Source: Candidatus Sulfotelmatobacter sp.
GTDB taxonomy: Bacteria > Acidobacteriota > Terriglobia > Terriglobales > Acidobacteriaceae
DNA: 45,547 nucleotides
Assembly: GCA_030040965.1 (NCBI GenBank)
Contig: JASHOT010000001.1
Coordinates: 1 to 45,547, forward strand
Reading direction: 5' to 3'
Shown: one piece after another, positions 36,058 through 43,467 of the stretch
Position numbering within the stretch: the stretch's first letter is position 1
Layout: every line of letters starts with the position of its first letter
Notes under the pieces: model-generated
The model's input: the letters and a program-made list of their open reading frames with translations, nothing else
Database searches by the model: none
What the model was told of the DNA's origin: nothing
Translations under genes and position numbers: made by a program

Positions 36058-36756
36058 CTAATTCCGTCTCTTCTTCGGCCCAGATTGCTGCTTCTTTTCT
36101 TCTGCCGTCAACGGGGCGTTAATTTCCAACATGCCTTCAGGAAGCTTCATGCGGACTTCTTGCCGCTTGACGTCCACACCTTCCAGATACGCTTCGGCAA
36201 AAGGCACGTCATATTTCGTAGCCTCGCCACCTTTGCCCTGACTCATGACGATCAGCAACGGCGCTTCCCCGGCTCCGAACTGAACGTCAGCGATGCGGCC
36301 GATTTCGCGGCTGGTTCCACTTGAAAGATCGAAGACCGTGCAGCCGATCAGATCGCTGACGTAAGTCCAGCCACGGTCAAGTTCTGCACGTTCGGCTTTT
36401 GAAACCTGCAGCTCAGCGCCGATCAGCGCCTCAGCGTCGGAAATCGAATCAACGCCAACGAATTTTACGACCAGCAGTCCTTTGTGCGGCCACAGGTCTT
36501 CGATCTCAACCGAAATCCGCTCCGGACTGGTCTCTTTCGCCCGTGCATGGCTTGCTTTGTCGGCGGCGATCAGCGCGAACAGCTTCATGCCGACCGTGAA
36601 GCGCTCGGGAACGTCGCTGTGAATCTCGGCAGCGACTTCGCCACGGCGGCCCTGCGTCTTGACGATGCGGGCCAGCGTGATGAAGTCCGCGTACTCATTC
36701 CCGCCGTTTTCTTTCGCCCCTTGCGGGGCTTGTCCCGTTTTCACGCATTTACCCAC
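36058..36756 (-). CDS. rimM: 16S rRNA processing protein RimM, start uncertain
   Basis: Assists maturation of the 30S head by binding ribosomal protein uS19. The conserved N-domain [20 protein letters not shown] begins about 27 residues into the open frame, followed by [24 protein letters not shown] and the PRC-barrel segment with [13 protein letters not shown]. The C terminus is Lys/Arg-rich. The only in-frame upstream starts are GTG 36756 and GTG 36744. The first lies inside a perfect hairpin, and the next codons include a second hairpin (36716-36729), so the N-terminal 20 residues look repeat-derived. It lies upstream of trmD and downstream of khpA in the operon. Confidence 0.9.
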   Translation of the reverse strand: MGKCVKTGQAPQGAKENGGNEYADFITLARIVKTQGRRGEVAAEIHSDVPERFTVGMKLFALIAADKASHARAKETSPERISVEIEDLWPHKGLLVVKFVGVDSISDAEALIGAELQVSKAERAELDRGWTYVSDLIGCTVFDLSSGTSREIGRIADVQFGAGEAPLLIVMSQGKGGEATKYDVPFAEAYLEGVDVKRQEVRMKLPEGMLEINAPLTAEEKKQQSGPKKRRN

Positions 36757-36771
36757 GGCTTGCGCCGTGGG
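36716..36771. repeat. Two TTGC-loop hairpins at the 5' end of rimM
   Basis: GCCCC TTGC GGGGC (36716-36729) and CCCACGGC TTGC GCCGTGGG (36752-36771) share the loop and are perfect stems. The first lies in the annotated rimM coding region, and the second spans its GTG start. The flanking CTTTATTCTAGCGCC resembles a repeat tail. Confidence 0.7.
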
Positions 36772-37059
36772 CTTTATTCTAGCGCCGCATCGCGGCTGCC
36801 CCCAGGCTAAAACCCAAGTCTTAATCTGCCGTCGTACGCGGCGCTACCGCAGAATCCCAAGGGCTAAAGCCCCATTTCCAGAATCGCGAGGTAGCGGCGC
36901 GGCTGAAGCCGCGCCCTTTCAAATCTCTGACCTTTTTTACGCGGCCCTGAAGAACCGCTCTTCCACGGCGCTTGTTATCGCAGGACCTCAGCGGCTAAAG
37001 CCCGATGTCTAACCCTGCCCGATACGACACGACTAAAGTCGTGCCTTTCCCGTTCCTGC
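36772..37059. repeat. Hairpin-repeat cluster in the khpA-rimM gap
   Basis: 288 bp without a gene. Members include GGGC TAAA GCCC (36861-36872), GGCGCGGC TGAA GCCGCGCC (36896-36915, tail CTTTCAAATC), an imperfect GCGGC TAAA GCCCG near 36991-37003, and CACGAC TAAA GTCGTG (37028-37043). The stems differ but the loop is constant. Confidence 0.8.
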
Positions 37060-37308
37060 CTACTCGATGATCTCGAGCTGGTAACGTTTATGGGCGCGAT
37101 AGCCGACGGCGCCGAGCAGCGAGCGCAGAGCGCGGGCGGTGCGTCCCTGGCGTCCGATGACCTTGCCGACGTCACTTTCAGCGACTTCGAGCTCGATAAC
37201 GCCATCCTCGAACAGCTCGACAAAAACTTCGTCAGGCGCGTCAACCAGCTCTTTCGCGATCAGCTCGATCAGGGCACAAACGTTTCCGGATTCCCGAGTC
37301 GTCGGCAT
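37060..37308 (-). CDS. khpA: KH-domain RNA-binding protein KhpA
   Basis: An 82-residue single KH domain. The GXXG loop is in GKVIGRQGRTARALRSLLGA, and the end GYRAHKRYQLEIIE matches KhpA proteins. It binds RNA, usually as a partner of KhpB, and influences cell division or RNA stability in other bacteria. It lies between rpsP and rimM, a common location in this operon. Both flanking gaps contain hairpin repeats. ATG 37308 starts MPTTRESGNVCALI, slightly longer than usual. Confidence 0.92.
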   Translation of the reverse strand: MPTTRESGNVCALIELIAKELVDAPDEVFVELFEDGVIELEVAESDVGKVIGRQGRTARALRSLLGAVGYRAHKRYQLEIIE

Positions 37309-37327
37309 TTGTTGCGAGATTACCTCA

Positions 37328-37416
37328 GCGGCTAAAGCCGCAGACGTTTGAAATGCGCTCGAATCGCAGCGCTAAAAGCGCTCCACCCCATCAAGCCAAA
37401 ACCGGGCTTGCTGGGG
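37328..37416. repeat. Three hairpin repeats in the rpsP-khpA gap
   Basis: GCGGC TAAA GCCGC (37328-37341), AGCGCT AAA AGCGCT (37368-37382) and the third CAAGCC/GGCTTG copy (37386-37416: CCCCATCAAGCC against GGCTTGCTGGGG) lie side by side. Two repeat families are therefore adjacent here. Confidence 0.8.
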
Positions 37417-37445
37417 ACCCCGGCGCTGCGCCACCCAAAACCGAT

Positions 37446-37703
37446 TTATGCGGCCGGGGCTGGGGCGGCCGCGGGAGTCTTCGAGAACAGCTTGTTCACG
37501 CGCTCCGACATTTGCGCGCCTTTCGACACCCAGTATTCGACGCGATCGCGTTTGAGTTCGACCGAGGCGGGACTGGTGCGGGGATTATAAGTCCCGACCA
37601 CTTCCACCGGGCGTCCATTACGGGCGCGGGCCTTCTCGATGACCACGATACGATAATGCGGTTGTTTGCGCGCACCAACGCGCGCCAGACGAATCATTAA
37701 CAC
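37446..37703 (-). CDS. rpsP: Small ribosomal subunit protein bS16
   Basis: An 85-residue ribosomal protein. MIRLARVGARKQPHYRIVV, the VGTYNPRTSP motif and ELKRDRVEYWVSKGAQMSERV are diagnostic. It ends in an Ala/Pro-rich tail (PAAAPAPAA). GTG 37703 has AAGGAT ten nt upstream, and ATG 37697 is the alternative start. It is first in the rpsP-khpA-rimM-trmD-rplS-rnhB series, with a sigma70-like promoter upstream at 37757-37785. ffh, often located before rpsP, is absent; a divergent DUF3592 gene occupies that side. Confidence 0.96.
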   Translation of the reverse strand: MLMIRLARVGARKQPHYRIVVIEKARARNGRPVEVVGTYNPRTSPASVELKRDRVEYWVSKGAQMSERVNKLFSKTPAAAPAPAA

Positions 37704-37756
37704 TTGAGCTATATCCTTTGTTCCGGAAGAGTCCGGCGAGATCAGGGCAAACTCTT

Positions 37757-37785
37757 ATTATGCCGGAGGTTAGGCGGGATGGCAA
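37757..37785 (-). promoter_or_regulatory. Sigma70-like promoter of the rpsP operon
   Basis: On the minus strand TTGCCA (37780-37785) and CATAAT (37757-37762) are separated by exactly 17 bp, each matching five of six consensus bases. Transcription would start near 37750 and yield a short leader. The leader includes a CCGGA/TCCGG hairpin (37723-37736) about 20 nt before the rpsP start. Confidence 0.65.
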
Positions 37786-37860
37786 GGGGCGAACGCTGCG
37801 CTGGTGGCAACAGTTGTGCCTGGTTTTGCGGTGAATGTGGTGTAATTCTCGTGCTGGTGT

Positions 37861-38328
37861 ATGACATTCGGCAATGCAATTGACAGTATGGTGGCAAGGG
37901 CAAACCAGACGTGGCATCGCCCGTCTTGGTGGAATTTGCTTGTGGTATTACCTTGGGCTCTCGGAATCGCTCTCTTGATTCAGGAATGGCGCGTAGACCG
38001 TCGGATTGCGGCACATCAGCAGGCGAGGTCTGGCGTTGTCACCGCCCACGAGCCCGCTAATCACAATCGATACGGCTATAAATTTGAAGTGGATGGAAAA
38101 ACCTTCACAGGATGGCAGACTCCTGGAAAAGACGATCTTGCCATCGGCAAAACAGTAATTGTGTTTTACGACCCACAAAACCCCGACCGGAACTCATTGA
38201 CAGATTTCCACGATTTGAGTGCTTCCTTTCTCGGCCCAGTCCCGATGTTGCTGTTGGGCATCGGAGTTGTCGCTTTCTTCATCTCATACCGGCGACGGAC
38301 GACACGAGAGTCGCAGCCGCGACTCTAG
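37861..38328 (+). CDS. DUF3592-type membrane protein
   Basis: A 155-residue protein with two membrane helices (LLVVLPWALGIALLI near 27-41 and MLLLGIGVVAFFISY near 128-145) around a soluble beta region: SGVVTAHEPANHNRYGYKFEVDG, IGKTVIVFYDPQNP. This is the DUF3592 layout, whose function is unknown. It diverges from rpsP; the 157-bp gap contains the rpsP promoter. It converges with mutS2 (74-bp gap). No gene partnership is suggested. Confidence 0.75.
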   Translation: MTFGNAIDSMVARANQTWHRPSWWNLLVVLPWALGIALLIQEWRVDRRIAAHQQARSGVVTAHEPANHNRYGYKFEVDGKTFTGWQTPGKDDLAIGKTVIVFYDPQNPDRNSLTDFHDLSASFLGPVPMLLLGIGVVAFFISYRRRTTRESQPRL

Positions 38329-38402
38329 CTGCTGCAAAGTTCCGATATCGATTGTTGAGCGGCGTGGTATATGACGCCCCCGCGCCCAAAACGTCTTCAG
38401 TG

Positions 38403-40892
38403 CTAGACTCGCAACTCGACGACAGTTGCTCCTCCTCCCCCTTCGTTTTGGGGCGGCTCGGCGACGGAAGCGACGTGAGGATGCTGCTGCAGCATTTGGC
38501 GGAGGGCTTTGCGCAGGATACCCATGCCGCTGCCGTGTACGACGCGGACGCGCGGCAGGCCGGCAAGGAAGGCACGGTCGACAAATTTTTCCACTTCGCG
38601 CGACGCATCGTCGACCGTGTGTCCGATGACGTTGATTTCGGTGGGAACGGCGGCGTTCTCGTTGGCGATAGACACGGAGATGCCGCGGGCGCGCGCCGAC
38701 TGGACGGGCGTTTCGGCGAGACGCTGGCCACTGGCCACGATTTCGGCGACGTCGTCGCGGGCGATTTTCATTTTCATGGCGCCCATTTCGACTTCGAAGT
38801 GGTTGTCGTCGAGCTTGCGCGTGATGCGGGCAGAGCGGCCGGTAGATTTGAGCTTGACGGTATCGCCTTCGGAGACGTGCTTGACGATTTGCGGCTGGGC
38901 GTGGGGGTCACCCTGGTCGGCGCCGGTGGAGTGAGCGACGACGGTGGAGTCGAACTGCTCGCGAAACTCGCGGCGCAGTTTGGCGATTCTTCTCTCAGCG
39001 TCTTTGGAAAGCTTCTGGGCGGCGACGCGATCCTGAATGGCGTTGACGGCTTCGCGGGCATGGTATTCGAAATCGCGAAACAGGGCATCGAGCTTCTTTT
39101 CCATCTCGCGTACTTTGACCTGCTGGTCTTTTTTTCCTTCCACGGCCAGACGGCTTTTCTCCTTCTCCAGTTCTTGTTGGCTCGTCTGCAATCGAAACCG
39201 CTCCTTTTCGGCGTCGCGGAGATCGGCCTGGAGCTTGTCGAGAAACTGAGCAACGTCGCGGGATTGGGTGGTCAGCTTGGCGCGTGCGCTTTCGATGATC
39301 GACGGGTTGAGGCCGAGGCGCTGGGCGATGTTGATGCCAGCAGATGCGCCGGGGACGCCGACTTTGAGCTCATAGGTCGGCTGCAGAGTTTTTTCGTCGA
39401 AGCCAACGGCGGCGTTAAGAACTCCGGGAGTATTCGCGGCGTAGACCTTGAGCGAGGTGTGGTGGGTGGAGATGATGGTCATGGATCCGATGCGGCCGAA
39501 GTGGGCAGCGATGGCGACGGCGAGCGCGGCGCCTTCTTCGGGATCGGTAGCGGAGCCGAGTTCGTCGAGGAGAACGAGAGAGCTGCGCGTGGCGGTGCGG
39601 GAGATGAAATCGATGTTGGTGACATGAGCAGAAAAAGTGGAGAGATTCTGCTCGATGGATTGATAGTCGCCGATATCGGCGAGAACGGCGTCGAAGATGT
39701 GAAGTTCAGCGCGATCGGCGGGGACGGGCAGGCCGGATTGCGCCATAAGGGCGAGCAGTCCGACGGTTTTGAGGGTGACGGTTTTGCCTCCGGTGTTGGG
39801 TCCGGTGATGATGAGCTGGCGATGGTCTTCTTCGAGTTCGATGGTGACAGGGACGATCGAGGCGCGTTTGGATTTGAGATTGCGTTCGAGGAGGGGATGG
39901 CGAGCGCGGTGCAACAACAGGCGGGCTCCGCCCGCCCCGGACGGCCGAGGGCGGCCGTCCCCACATGGTTCTTGCTGGCTTTCGGTGTTCAGCATCACTT
40001 CGACGCAGTTGTAATCTTCAGCAAAGCGGGCCTTGGCGAACTGGAGTTCGAGTTCGGCGAGGGCGTCGGCAGCAGCCATGATTTCGGCGAAGTGCGCGCC
40101 GATGCGGGAAGTCATCTCGAGCAGGATGCGGTGAATTTCGGCGAGTTCTTCTTCGAACAGGCGAACCAGCTCGTTGTTTTGTTCGATGGTCTCGAGGGGC
40201 TCGACGAAAACGGTCTGTCCGCTGGAACTCGCGCCGTGGACGACGCCCTGCACACGGCGCTTTTGCTCAACTTTGACGGGGATGACGAAGCGCTCCCCGC
40301 GGATGGTGATGAGCTCGTCCTGAACGACGTCGCCCTCGGCAAGGCGGCGAAGGTAGTTGCGAAGCGATTCCTGGATGGCACGGCGCTGCTTTTCGATCTC
40401 GCGGCGGATGCGGGAGAGTTCGGGCGAGGCTTTGTCGTCGAGGGTGCCGTCGGGTTGAATCTTGTGGCGGAAGGAGCGCCGGAATTCGGTGAAGTCGGCG
40501 ATTTGATTCGAGAGTGCGCGGACGCGGCGCCACTCGGAGCGCATGGCGCCGGGCGGGTGCAGAGAAATCTCGCGCCATTCGGCGGCGCGATCGACGACGA
40601 GGATGACGTCGCGGATTTCGGTGGTTTCGAGCGCGGCCCCGGCGATGCGGGATTTTTCGACCAGGGGCGCGATTTCGAGGAGGCCTTCGAAATCGAAGCG
40701 GCCGCCGACGCGCCGGAATTCGCGGATTTCGGTGGCGAGTTGCTGCTGGGCTTCGACCCAGGCGCGGTCGGTGGAGGGAGCGAGCGCGGCAAGGCGCTGG
40801 CGGCCGAGCGGGGAAGACGTGTAGCCGCGGAGGAGTTCGAGAAGGGAGTCGAACTCGAGGACACGGGCGGAGGAGTGGGCGAGCGCAGACAT
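38403..40892 (-). CDS. mutS2: MutS2 endonuclease/ATPase with C-terminal Smr domain
   Basis: An 829-residue MutS2 protein: helical N-terminal region, then the ABC-type ATPase with Walker A GPNTGGKTVTLKT, the conserved STFSAHVTNID, Walker B SLVLLDELGSATDPEEGAAL and the ISTHHTSLK segment. A coiled coil follows (EKERFRLQTSQQELEKEKS) and a C-terminal Smr nuclease domain (INVIGHTVDDASREVEKFVD, VHGSGMGILRKAL). MutS2 acts in recombination control or rescue of stalled ribosomes in other bacteria. A repeat is translated in frame just before LLLHRARHPLLE (see 39920-39965). A very long opposite-strand frame is a composition shadow, not a gene. It is preceded by a small unknown protein and the histidine kinase gene. 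Confidence 0.95.
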   Translation of the reverse strand: MSALAHSSARVLEFDSLLELLRGYTSSPLGRQRLAALAPSTDRAWVEAQQQLATEIREFRRVGGRFDFEGLLEIAPLVEKSRIAGAALETTEIRDVILVVDRAAEWREISLHPPGAMRSEWRRVRALSNQIADFTEFRRSFRHKIQPDGTLDDKASPELSRIRREIEKQRRAIQESLRNYLRRLAEGDVVQDELITIRGERFVIPVKVEQKRRVQGVVHGASSSGQTVFVEPLETIEQNNELVRLFEEELAEIHRILLEMTSRIGAHFAEIMAAADALAELELQFAKARFAEDYNCVEVMLNTESQQEPCGDGRPRPSGAGGARLLLHRARHPLLERNLKSKRASIVPVTIELEEDHRQLIITGPNTGGKTVTLKTVGLLALMAQSGLPVPADRAELHIFDAVLADIGDYQSIEQNLSTFSAHVTNIDFISRTATRSSLVLLDELGSATDPEEGAALAVAIAAHFGRIGSMTIISTHHTSLKVYAANTPGVLNAAVGFDEKTLQPTYELKVGVPGASAGINIAQRLGLNPSIIESARAKLTTQSRDVAQFLDKLQADLRDAEKERFRLQTSQQELEKEKSRLAVEGKKDQQVKVREMEKKLDALFRDFEYHAREAVNAIQDRVAAQKLSKDAERRIAKLRREFREQFDSTVVAHSTGADQGDPHAQPQIVKHVSEGDTVKLKSTGRSARITRKLDDNHFEVEMGAMKMKIARDDVAEIVASGQRLAETPVQSARARGISVSIANENAAVPTEINVIGHTVDDASREVEKFVDRAFLAGLPRVRVVHGSGMGILRKALRQMLQQHPHVASVAEPPQNEGGGGATVVELRV
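39920..39965. repeat. Double-hairpin repeat, copy 2, inside mutS2 coding sequence
   Basis: Hairpin A GGCGGGC/GCCCGCC around TCC (39920-39936) and hairpin B GGACGGCCG/CGGCCGTCC around AGGG (39939-39960) end in CCACA. Read in the mutS2 frame they encode CGDGRPRPSGAGGAR. This keeps the frame and lies in a linker before the ATPase region. Confidence 0.8.
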
Positions 40893-40967
40893 CGCAGGTT
40901 ATTTTACGGGAAGGATTCACGCACGCGCAGGCGACATCGGGGAAACAGGTTTCAGGGTGACAAGGTT

Positions 40968-41321
40968 TCAAGCTGGCAAGGGTGGTAATTGGGGCGCGTT
41001 CGCCGGATCCAGCATCCTCGGCAGTGCTTGCAGCTCATGCAAGAGCTCGACGGGAAGTTCGGCTTCGTGCTCAGTCAGCAGATTGAAGATAACGGAATCG
41101 GCGAAGTTAAGCAGACGCAAGGCGACGTCGCCCTTGACTCCCAGAACCTGAAACTGCCAGATACGGCGCGTTTCGCGAAGGAAGGCGCGACCAAACTCGC
41201 CCGTATGCTCCTGCCGGGTAAAGAGCAGAAGAGATTTCTGGCCTGCGCGAGTGCGGCAGAAGGGAGTGAATTGGGTGCGCTCGGAAAGATCTTTGGCGCC
41301 GGCCCTGATGTGAGCCAGCAT
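40968..41321 (-). CDS. Small soluble protein of unknown function
   Basis: A 117-residue frame begins at ATG 41321 (AGAAAGAA just upstream) and has ordinary protein-like composition: SERTQFTPFCRTRAGQKSLL, ETRRIWQFQVLGVKGDVALR and a Pro-rich end LDPANAPQLPPLPA. It is not recognised as a known family. It sits between the histidine kinase (stop 41461) and mutS2 (start 40892, gap about 75 bp) on the minus strand. The frame is open further upstream, but that part overlaps a double-hairpin repeat and the kinase end, so the short version is preferred. Function unknown. Confidence 0.55.
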   Translation of the reverse strand: MLAHIRAGAKDLSERTQFTPFCRTRAGQKSLLLFTRQEHTGEFGRAFLRETRRIWQFQVLGVKGDVALRLLNFADSVIFNLLTEHEAELPVELLHELQALPRMLDPANAPQLPPLPA

Positions 41322-41407
41322 TTCTTTCTGAGAAGTGAGAAGATCGAAGCCGTTCTCACAGCCGGGGGCCTCTTTTGATTCCGTCGAGCTGCGCTGCTTG
41401 CGTATGG

Positions 41408-41451
41408 CGCTCGCTTCGCGAGCGAGGCGAACGAATGCGTCCGCCCCCACA
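41408..41451. repeat. Double-hairpin repeat, copy 3
   Basis: Hairpin A CGCTCGC/GCGAGCG around TTC (41408-41424) and hairpin B GGCGAACG/CGTCCGCC around AATG (one mismatch, 41426-41445) end in CCCACA. It lies between the kinase stop and the next gene, a normal intergenic location, unlike copy 2. Confidence 0.75.
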
Positions 41452-41460
41452 TTTTCGATC

Positions 41461-43212
41461 TCAGGCCCCGGCGGCGCCAGCGGCCTGGATCGCGGGCACG
41501 GCGTGGACCGGAAGGCGGACGATGAACAGCGCTCCGCCTTCGGGCTTGTTCTGACAAGTGATGTGGCCGCCGTGGTCCTGCACGACTCCGTAGACGACGC
41601 TGAGGCCGAGGCCGGTGCCTTTGCCGACGGGTTTGGTGGTGTAGAACGGGTCAAAGACGCGCTGGGGCTCGCGAATGCCGGGGCCGGAGTCGGAAAATTG
41701 AATGACGACTTCGCCCTGGTGGCGCATGGCGCTGATCTGCAATTGTCCACCGCCGGAGTCGAGCACGGCGTCCATGGCGTTTTCGGTGATTTCGGCAAAC
41801 GCCTGGAAGAGCTGGTTAACGTTGCCGGGCACACGCGGCAGGGATTGCTCGCAGAAAATCTCGAGGAGAATTTTTCCTGAGGGGTAGCGAGGCTCGAGCA
41901 TCTGGGTGGCGCGATGCAGCAACATGCCAATGTCCACCAAGGCTTTTTCACCGGGCGCCTGGCGGGCAAAGCTGAGCAGATTTGTTACCAGGTCGCGGGT
42001 GCGCTGCGTCTGGTTGACGATCTTGCGCAGAAGCGCGTTCTGCTCATCAGTCAACCGCTCACGCGCCCAGAGTTGCTCGGAATAACTCATGATGGCGGTG
42101 AGGGGATGGTTGATATCGTGAGCCGCGCCAGCCACGAGATTGCCGAGCGTAGCCAGCTTTTCCTTTTGCACAAGCTGATTCTGCAGGAGCATCTGGCTGT
42201 CGTATCCCTGGCGCGACTCGCGCAGCAGGGACATGAGGGCCTGATCCTGGAAATACTGACGCAGAAAAGCGAAGCCTCCGAGAAAGACCATGGCGCAGAG
42301 CACGGCACCGATGCGAAACAGGCGCAGGCGCGGATCGGAATCGTCGGACAGCGCCGTCCACAGGCCGAGGATCGGCAGCGACAGGATCGCGAGCATGGCA
42401 AGTTGCGGGATGACTTTTTTCCAGCGCGGATCAAGGCTGAATTCAACGGTGGAAAGTTCCCACTTGCGTGACGCGAGCGCAGTTGCGGTCATCCACGAAA
42501 CCGTAGCGATGAGAGGGATGTCGTAGGGACTGCCGGAGTAGTAGGTGTTGTTGGCCGCTGCACGATCGAGAAACTGCGAGTTGATGGCGTACACGGTGCA
42601 GGCAGCGAGAAAGTGCAAATAGAAACGACGCCATCCTGTCGATGAGGTCAATGCGGCAAGGAGGAGAGCGGCAAGCAGCAGGCCATTCTCCACGCCGTAG
42701 AGGCGGTCGTAGTAGCGGTTGTAGGTAACGGCATTGGGAACGACGTACTGATGCGGAAAGACGATGAAGGCGTAGAGAAAGATCCACCAGCCGAGCAGAG
42801 TCAGGAAACTCAGCGCGCTGAGGTGAATGTTCCACTGTTTTTTAACGAAGTCCGGACGCCATGCGATCGCAGCGATCATGGGCACGGCATGAAAAAACAG
42901 GATGATGTCGTAGAAAAATGGGTCGGGAACGGGCCGTTGGAGAATGCACTCCCAGTAAGTCCAGGCCGACTGATTGGTGATCCACAGGGCGAAGGCGAGG
43001 GTCATCAAAGCCCAGAAGCTGCGCTCCTGGCGCGGCCGCTGGAAAGTATTGGCGAGGGTGACGGCTCCGCCGGCGAGCATCAGCACTAAGCCGATAACAT
43101 CTGCGAACGTGGTCAAGCCCTGGCCTCTATGCGCGGTGAATGACACGACGGCGAAAAACAGCGTGATGCCACCTGCGGCGATAAACCAGCGATGACGTTG
43201 GAACAGGTTCAT
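41461..43212 (-). CDS. Membrane sensor histidine kinase with multi-span N terminus
   Basis: A 583-residue kinase with about eight N-terminal hydrophobic segments (residues about 10-320). This is followed by a helical linker and a HisKA domain with phospho-accepting H365 in AGAAHDINHPLTAI. The ATP-binding domain has the N-box EITENAMDAVLDS, G1 FSDSGPGI and G2 GKGTGLGLSVVYGVV. It phosphorylates an unidentified response regulator. None is adjacent; the only receiver gene in the window is the single-domain regulator at 14424. The sensor part resembles a membrane 7TM-type input, but no ligand motif is seen. It ends just before a double-hairpin repeat. Confidence 0.93.
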   Translation of the reverse strand: MNLFQRHRWFIAAGGITLFFAVVSFTAHRGQGLTTFADVIGLVLMLAGGAVTLANTFQRPRQERSFWALMTLAFALWITNQSAWTYWECILQRPVPDPFFYDIILFFHAVPMIAAIAWRPDFVKKQWNIHLSALSFLTLLGWWIFLYAFIVFPHQYVVPNAVTYNRYYDRLYGVENGLLLAALLLAALTSSTGWRRFYLHFLAACTVYAINSQFLDRAAANNTYYSGSPYDIPLIATVSWMTATALASRKWELSTVEFSLDPRWKKVIPQLAMLAILSLPILGLWTALSDDSDPRLRLFRIGAVLCAMVFLGGFAFLRQYFQDQALMSLLRESRQGYDSQMLLQNQLVQKEKLATLGNLVAGAAHDINHPLTAIMSYSEQLWARERLTDEQNALLRKIVNQTQRTRDLVTNLLSFARQAPGEKALVDIGMLLHRATQMLEPRYPSGKILLEIFCEQSLPRVPGNVNQLFQAFAEITENAMDAVLDSGGGQLQISAMRHQGEVVIQFSDSGPGIREPQRVFDPFYTTKPVGKGTGLGLSVVYGVVQDHGGHITCQNKPEGGALFIVRLPVHAVPAIQAAGAAGA

Positions 43213-43362
43213 CCGAGGATAATTCTATGATGGTTTGATTGTGGATTCCGATGACCGTTCGGTGACCTGGCCATTACTTTCGTCATGCGGGCCTGGTGGC
43301 AGGTATGTGGAAAAGCGGGACCAACGGCATGCTTCTTGGGGTGGGAGTGGGGCAAGGGGCGG

Positions 43363-43378
43363 TGTGATCCCAATCACA
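43363..43378. promoter_or_regulatory. CRP/FNR-type operator upstream of hemB
   Basis: TGTGA-N6-TCACA, exactly palindromic through TGTGATCC/CAATCACA except the centre, in the 247-bp gap before hemB. It equals the CRP core consensus and resembles the HcpR/FNR family sites. Which family member binds cannot be told. Confidence 0.6.
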
Positions 43379-43398
43379 ACTTAGACGGGAGGATGGTC

Positions 43399-43404
43399 TA
43401 GAAT
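43399..43404 (+). promoter_or_regulatory. Likely -10 element of the hemB promoter
   Basis: TAGAAT lies 20 bp downstream of the CRP-like site. The expected start near 43411 places the operator centre at about -41, the class II activator position. There is no good -35, as expected for an activated promoter. Confidence 0.45.
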
Positions 43405-43467
43405 CGGGGAGTGTTCATTTGCCGGTGAATTCCGGGGTCCGGTGACTTCTTACATAAGGTGACTTTT

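Noticed and set aside
38112-40988. 958-residue frame on the plus strand, opposite mutS2
   Set aside because: It is entirely antisense to a complete mutS2 with all motifs, has Gly/Asp/Phe-rich low-complexity composition, and is a GC-bias shadow.
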